NCBI RefSeq assembly: GCF_013178945.1
Contig: NZ_JABFDM010000006.1
Span: 1-64,000, forward strand
Length of the DNA: 64,000 bases
Direction: 5' to 3'
From: Bradyrhizobium aeschynomenes
GTDB taxonomy: Bacteria > Pseudomonadota > Alphaproteobacteria > Rhizobiales > Xanthobacteraceae
The notes beneath the pieces are model-generated. The model was not told the origin of the DNA, ran no database searches, and was given only the letters and a program-made list of their open reading frames with translations. The translations under genes and the position numbers were made by a program. Below, one piece after another: positions 61,348 to 64,000 of the stretch (the stretch's first letter is position 1; each line of letters starts with the position of its first letter).

Positions 61348-62297
61348 CGAACCGGGGCCACCTCGCGCAGGAACGCGATCAGCGCCGCATTCACCTCGTC
61401 GGCGCATTCCTGCTGGATCCAGTGACCCGCGCCGTCGATGATCAGCTTGCGCGTCAGGTTCGGCAGCACGCGCTCCATGTCCTGCAGGCGCTTGGCGCCG
61501 ATAATGCCCTTGATCACGGCATCGTCGCTGCCGGCGACGAACAGTGAAGGCTGGCGGATCTGCGCATCCTGCCACGGCGCGGTCAGCTCCCAGTTGCGAT
61601 CGATGTTGCGGTACCAGTTGAGGCCGCCGCGGAAGCCGGAGGCGCGGTAGGCGGCGATGAAGTCGGCAAAATCGGATTCGCTGAGCCATGCCGGTAAGGG
61701 CAAATTGGGATTCGTCTCCCCGAGGAAGCCCTTGCCGGGCGCGACGAACAGCGACTGCGGATCGGAGAAGCCGCGCGCCAGCATCGTGCGCATGGTCAGC
61801 GCGACGTCGCGCTCGAGCTCCGCCTCGGCAATCCCGGGTGTCTGAAAGTACTGCCAGTAGAAGTTCTCGACGCCGCCGGCGCGGAGCGTGTCGAGCGGCC
61901 GAGCGCGGCCGCGGAACGGCGGCGGCACGCTCAAGCCCGCGACGGCGGTGAACATGTCGGGGCGGAACAGCGCCGCGTGCCAGGCCACCGGCGCACCCCA
62001 ATCATGGCCGATGATCACGGCCCTGTCTGCGCCGAGCGCTGAGACCAGCGCGACCATGTCGCCGACGTTGTCAAAGATGGAGTAGGCGGCGACATCGCGA
62101 GGTGCCTGCGAGCGGCCGAAGCCACGCATGTCGGGCGCTGCGACCCGATAGCCAGCCTCGGCCAGCGCCAGGATCTGATGCCGCCACGAATAGGACAGTT
62201 CAGGCCAGCCGTGGCAGAGCAGAACGAGCGGACCTTCGCCCTGTTCGCGCACGAACAGCTCGATCCCGTTGGCTTTGACGATCCGCCCCTGTGACAC
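61344..62297 (-). CDS. Epoxide hydrolase-like alpha/beta hydrolase
   Basis: 317 residues. The oxyanion region is LLCHGWPELSYSWRHQI, the nucleophile Asp is in VIIGHDWGAPVAWHAAL, the acid is in VAGSDDAVIKG and the catalytic His is in DGAGHWIQQE. This matches the soluble epoxide hydrolase / haloalkane dehalogenase-like group with an Asp nucleophile. GTG at 62297 follows GGGAGGACGCG. Overlaps the collar-cassette GNAT stop by four bases, convergently. Confidence 0.86.
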   Translation of the reverse strand: MSQGRIVKANGIELFVREQGEGPLVLLCHGWPELSYSWRHQILALAEAGYRVAAPDMRGFGRSQAPRDVAAYSIFDNVGDMVALVSALGADRAVIIGHDWGAPVAWHAALFRPDMFTAVAGLSVPPPFRGRARPLDTLRAGGVENFYWQYFQTPGIAEAELERDVALTMRTMLARGFSDPQSLFVAPGKGFLGETNPNLPLPAWLSESDFADFIAAYRASGFRGGLNWYRNIDRNWELTAPWQDAQIRQPSLFVAGSDDAVIKGIIGAKRLQDMERVLPNLTRKLIIDGAGHWIQQECADEVNAALIAFLREVAPVR

Positions 62298-62454
62298 CGC
62301 GTCCTCCCTGTCGATTGTTCGTTCTTGGTCCAACGGTATCGCATCGCGCGCAGGGTGGTGCAAATCGCGGGACAGCCGCCTTTAGCGGCGGACTGCCGAG
62401 TTGTTTGCGCACCGCCCAGATGCTAGATTCCGAGCGCGCTCCAGAGCTTAGCCG

Positions 62455-63714
62455 ATGAATCTCATGCCTTTACCGTTCCGCCGCGCCGGCACCACGTCCG
62501 GGCGGACGACGCGTGCCATCATCGCCCTGGCGGCCGCGCTGGCCGTCGGCTGGAGCGGCATGCTCTACGCCGCCAATCAGAGCGTCCAGGGCGCGAAGAA
62601 GGATGACGGCGGCTTCGACGGCGACGCGCCGACGGCGATTTTGATCGAGGCGAACAGCGGCAGCGTGCTGTTCGAGAAGAACGCGGATGAGCTGCGCGCG
62701 CCCTCCAGCATGATGAAGCTGATGACCGCCGAGGTGGTCTTCAACGCCGTCAAGCAGGGCACCATCAAGCTCAACGACGAATACCGGATCAGCGAGAATG
62801 CCTGGCGCAAGGGCGGGGCACCGTCGGGCACCTCGACGATGTTCGCCGCGCTCAACAGCAAGGTGTCGGTCAGCGACCTCCTGCACGGCGCGATCATCCA
62901 GAGCGGCAACGACGCCTGTATCGCACTCGCCGAGGGCATGGCCGGCAATGAGAAGATCTTTGCGGCCGATTACATGACCAAGCGGGCGCGCGAGCTCGGC
63001 CTGACCAAATCGACCTTCGCCAATTCGAACGGGCTGCCCGATCCCGGCAACAAGATGACGGTGCGCGAGCTGTCGATGCTCGCCCGCCACATCATCCTGG
63101 ACTTCCCCGAATTCTATAAGCTGTTCGGGGAGAAGGAATTCACCTGGAACAAGATCCGGCAGCAGAATCGCAATCCCTTGCTCAATGCGATGGAAGGCGC
63201 CGACGGGCTGAAGACCGGCTACACCAAGGAGGGCGGCTACGGCATGGTCGGCTCGGCCGTGCAGAACGGCACGCGGCTGATCGTCGTGGTCAACGGCCTG
63301 GAGGATCCCGAGGATCGCGCCACCGAGGCCAAGAAGATGCTGGAATGGGGGTTCCGCAACTTCGAGACCCGCACTCTGTTCGCGGCGGGGCAGCCGGTCG
63401 GGTACGCCAAGGTGTTCGGCGGCGAGAGCCGTTCCGTCAAGCTGTCGAGCCCGGTGCCGCTCAAGGTGATGGTGCAGAAGAACGGCGGCGACAAGCTGAT
63501 CGCGCGCATCGTCTACAGCGGCCCAGTCAAGGCTCCGATCGAGCCGGGGCAGAAGGTCGGGGTTGTCAGGGTCTGGCGCGGCCCCAATATCGCCATGGAG
63601 GCCCCCGTCTATGCGGCGGAGGCGGTGGGCAGGGGGTCCACGATGCGGCGCGCGATCGATGGGGCCAGCGAGCTCGTGATCGGGATGTTCCGCGCCGGAG
63701 CCGAGAAGCTCTAG
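62455..63714 (+). CDS. D-alanyl-D-alanine carboxypeptidase (DacA/C-type PBP)
   Basis: 419 residues, periplasmic low-molecular-weight penicillin-binding protein. Signal segment IIALAAALAVGWSGMLYAA. The three active-site motifs are complete: S85-M-M-K88 (SxxK), S150-G-N152 (SGN) and K253-T-G255 (KTG), with a C-terminal PBP5-type domain (residues about 310-390) and a membrane-binding tail. It trims the terminal D-Ala from peptidoglycan stem peptides. The tmk gene starts 5 bases after its stop. Confidence 0.94.
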   Translation: MNLMPLPFRRAGTTSGRTTRAIIALAAALAVGWSGMLYAANQSVQGAKKDDGGFDGDAPTAILIEANSGSVLFEKNADELRAPSSMMKLMTAEVVFNAVKQGTIKLNDEYRISENAWRKGGAPSGTSTMFAALNSKVSVSDLLHGAIIQSGNDACIALAEGMAGNEKIFAADYMTKRARELGLTKSTFANSNGLPDPGNKMTVRELSMLARHIILDFPEFYKLFGEKEFTWNKIRQQNRNPLLNAMEGADGLKTGYTKEGGYGMVGSAVQNGTRLIVVVNGLEDPEDRATEAKKMLEWGFRNFETRTLFAAGQPVGYAKVFGGESRSVKLSSPVPLKVMVQKNGGDKLIARIVYSGPVKAPIEPGQKVGVVRVWRGPNIAMEAPVYAAEAVGRGSTMRRAIDGASELVIGMFRAGAEKL

Positions 63715-63718
63715 AGAC

Positions 63719-64000
63719 ATGGCGGAAGCAGCTTTGAAACGTGGTCCGGGCCGCGGCCGATTCGTCACCTTCGAGGGCGGCGAGGGCGCCGGAAAATCCA
63801 CGCAGATCAAGATGTTGGCAGACCGTCTGGAGAAAGAGGGTGTGCGCGTCGTCCTGACCCGCGAGCCCGGCGGCTCGCCCGGCGCCGAGATCATGCGCCA
63901 CCTGGTGCTCTCCGGGATGGGCAAGCTGCTCGGCGCGGAAGCAGAGACGCTGCTGTTCGCCGCCGCCCGCGATGACCACGTCCGCAACGTGATTCTGCCG
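63719..64000 (+). CDS. tmk: Thymidylate kinase (5' part; runs off the window)
   Basis: First 94 residues of dTMP kinase, which phosphorylates dTMP to dTDP for DNA synthesis. P-loop GGEGAGKST is at residues 20-28 and the DR-equivalent LTREPGGSPGAEIMRHLVL follows, then EAETLLFAAARDDHV. The reading frame is still open at the end of the window. Likely co-transcribed with the carboxypeptidase gene. Confidence 0.95.
   Translation, partial: MAEAALKRGPGRGRFVTFEGGEGAGKSTQIKMLADRLEKEGVRVVLTREPGGSPGAEIMRHLVLSGMGKLLGAEAETLLFAAARDDHVRNVILP

Overview
The window is high-GC DNA of a Bradyrhizobium-type alphaproteobacterium (order Hyphomicrobiales). Supporting signs are a one-step phosphatidylcholine synthase, a DUF2336 protein, an IalB-family protein, a divergent acdR/acdS pair, a nasTS nitrate-sensing pair before a siroheme nitrite reductase, a TTGA-N6-TCAA (FixK/FNR-type) box, and palindromic intergenic repeats like those scattered through Bradyrhizobium genomes. 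The genus is inferred from gene content and remembered sequence style, not from a search. The window is chromosomal. I see no transposase, integrase, plasmid gene, CRISPR array or phage structural module.

Layout. 0-6 kb: recG diverges from an sdhE-mfd pair. 6-8.7 kb: a 36-codon membrane peptide, a palindromic repeat, an unknown protein and a degenerate GGDEF protein. 8.7-12.2 kb: an AMP-binding-fold protein that has lost its signature motifs and a YejA-like solute-binding protein, both on the strand of the GGDEF gene. 12.4-19.5 kb: IalB-family protein, hspQ, AEC transporter, UbiH-family hydroxylase, pcs-TerC (overlapping), quinone oxidoreductase and a cysteine-cluster protein. 19.5-25.2 kb: a small unknown gene divergent from a luciferase-like monooxygenase with operator-like sites between them, an acetylornithine-type aminotransferase with a hairpin leader, a DUF2336 protein and rimO.

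25.2-30.8 kb is a nitrate/nitrite assimilation block: nasT-nasS, a structured leader, a siroheme nitrite (or sulfite) reductase, and an Fe-S/FAD/NAD(P)H reductase that could feed it electrons, closed by a strong terminator. 31-33.7 kb holds pxpB-pxpC-pxpA (5-oxoprolinase). 33.9-37.7 kb has an RraA-like protein with a cupin, a DUF2147 protein, and acdR/acdS (ACC deaminase, lowering plant ethylene). About 0.9 kb of nested palindromes follows, then accessory genes of weak or unknown function up to 42 kb. 42.3-47.8 kb is a complete carbohydrate-type ABC importer with a 2-hydroxyacid dehydrogenase. 48-52 kb holds an LTXXQ-type periplasmic protein, a TetR repressor with a clear 15-bp-arm operator divergent from a NIPSNAP-family gene, and a sulfotransferase-like protein. 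tRNA-Ser(UGA), two candidate tiny membrane proteins and rlpA follow.

The most unusual locus is 54.4-61.3 kb. A giant autotransporter carries seven near-identical 90-residue Ig-like repeats. Divergent from it stand three tandem phage-tail-collar (MdpB-like) genes and a GNAT acetyltransferase, with no other phage gene nearby. This looks like a domesticated surface or secreted system and is the best candidate here for undescribed biology. The window ends with an epoxide-hydrolase-like protein, a D,D-carboxypeptidase and the first part of tmk.
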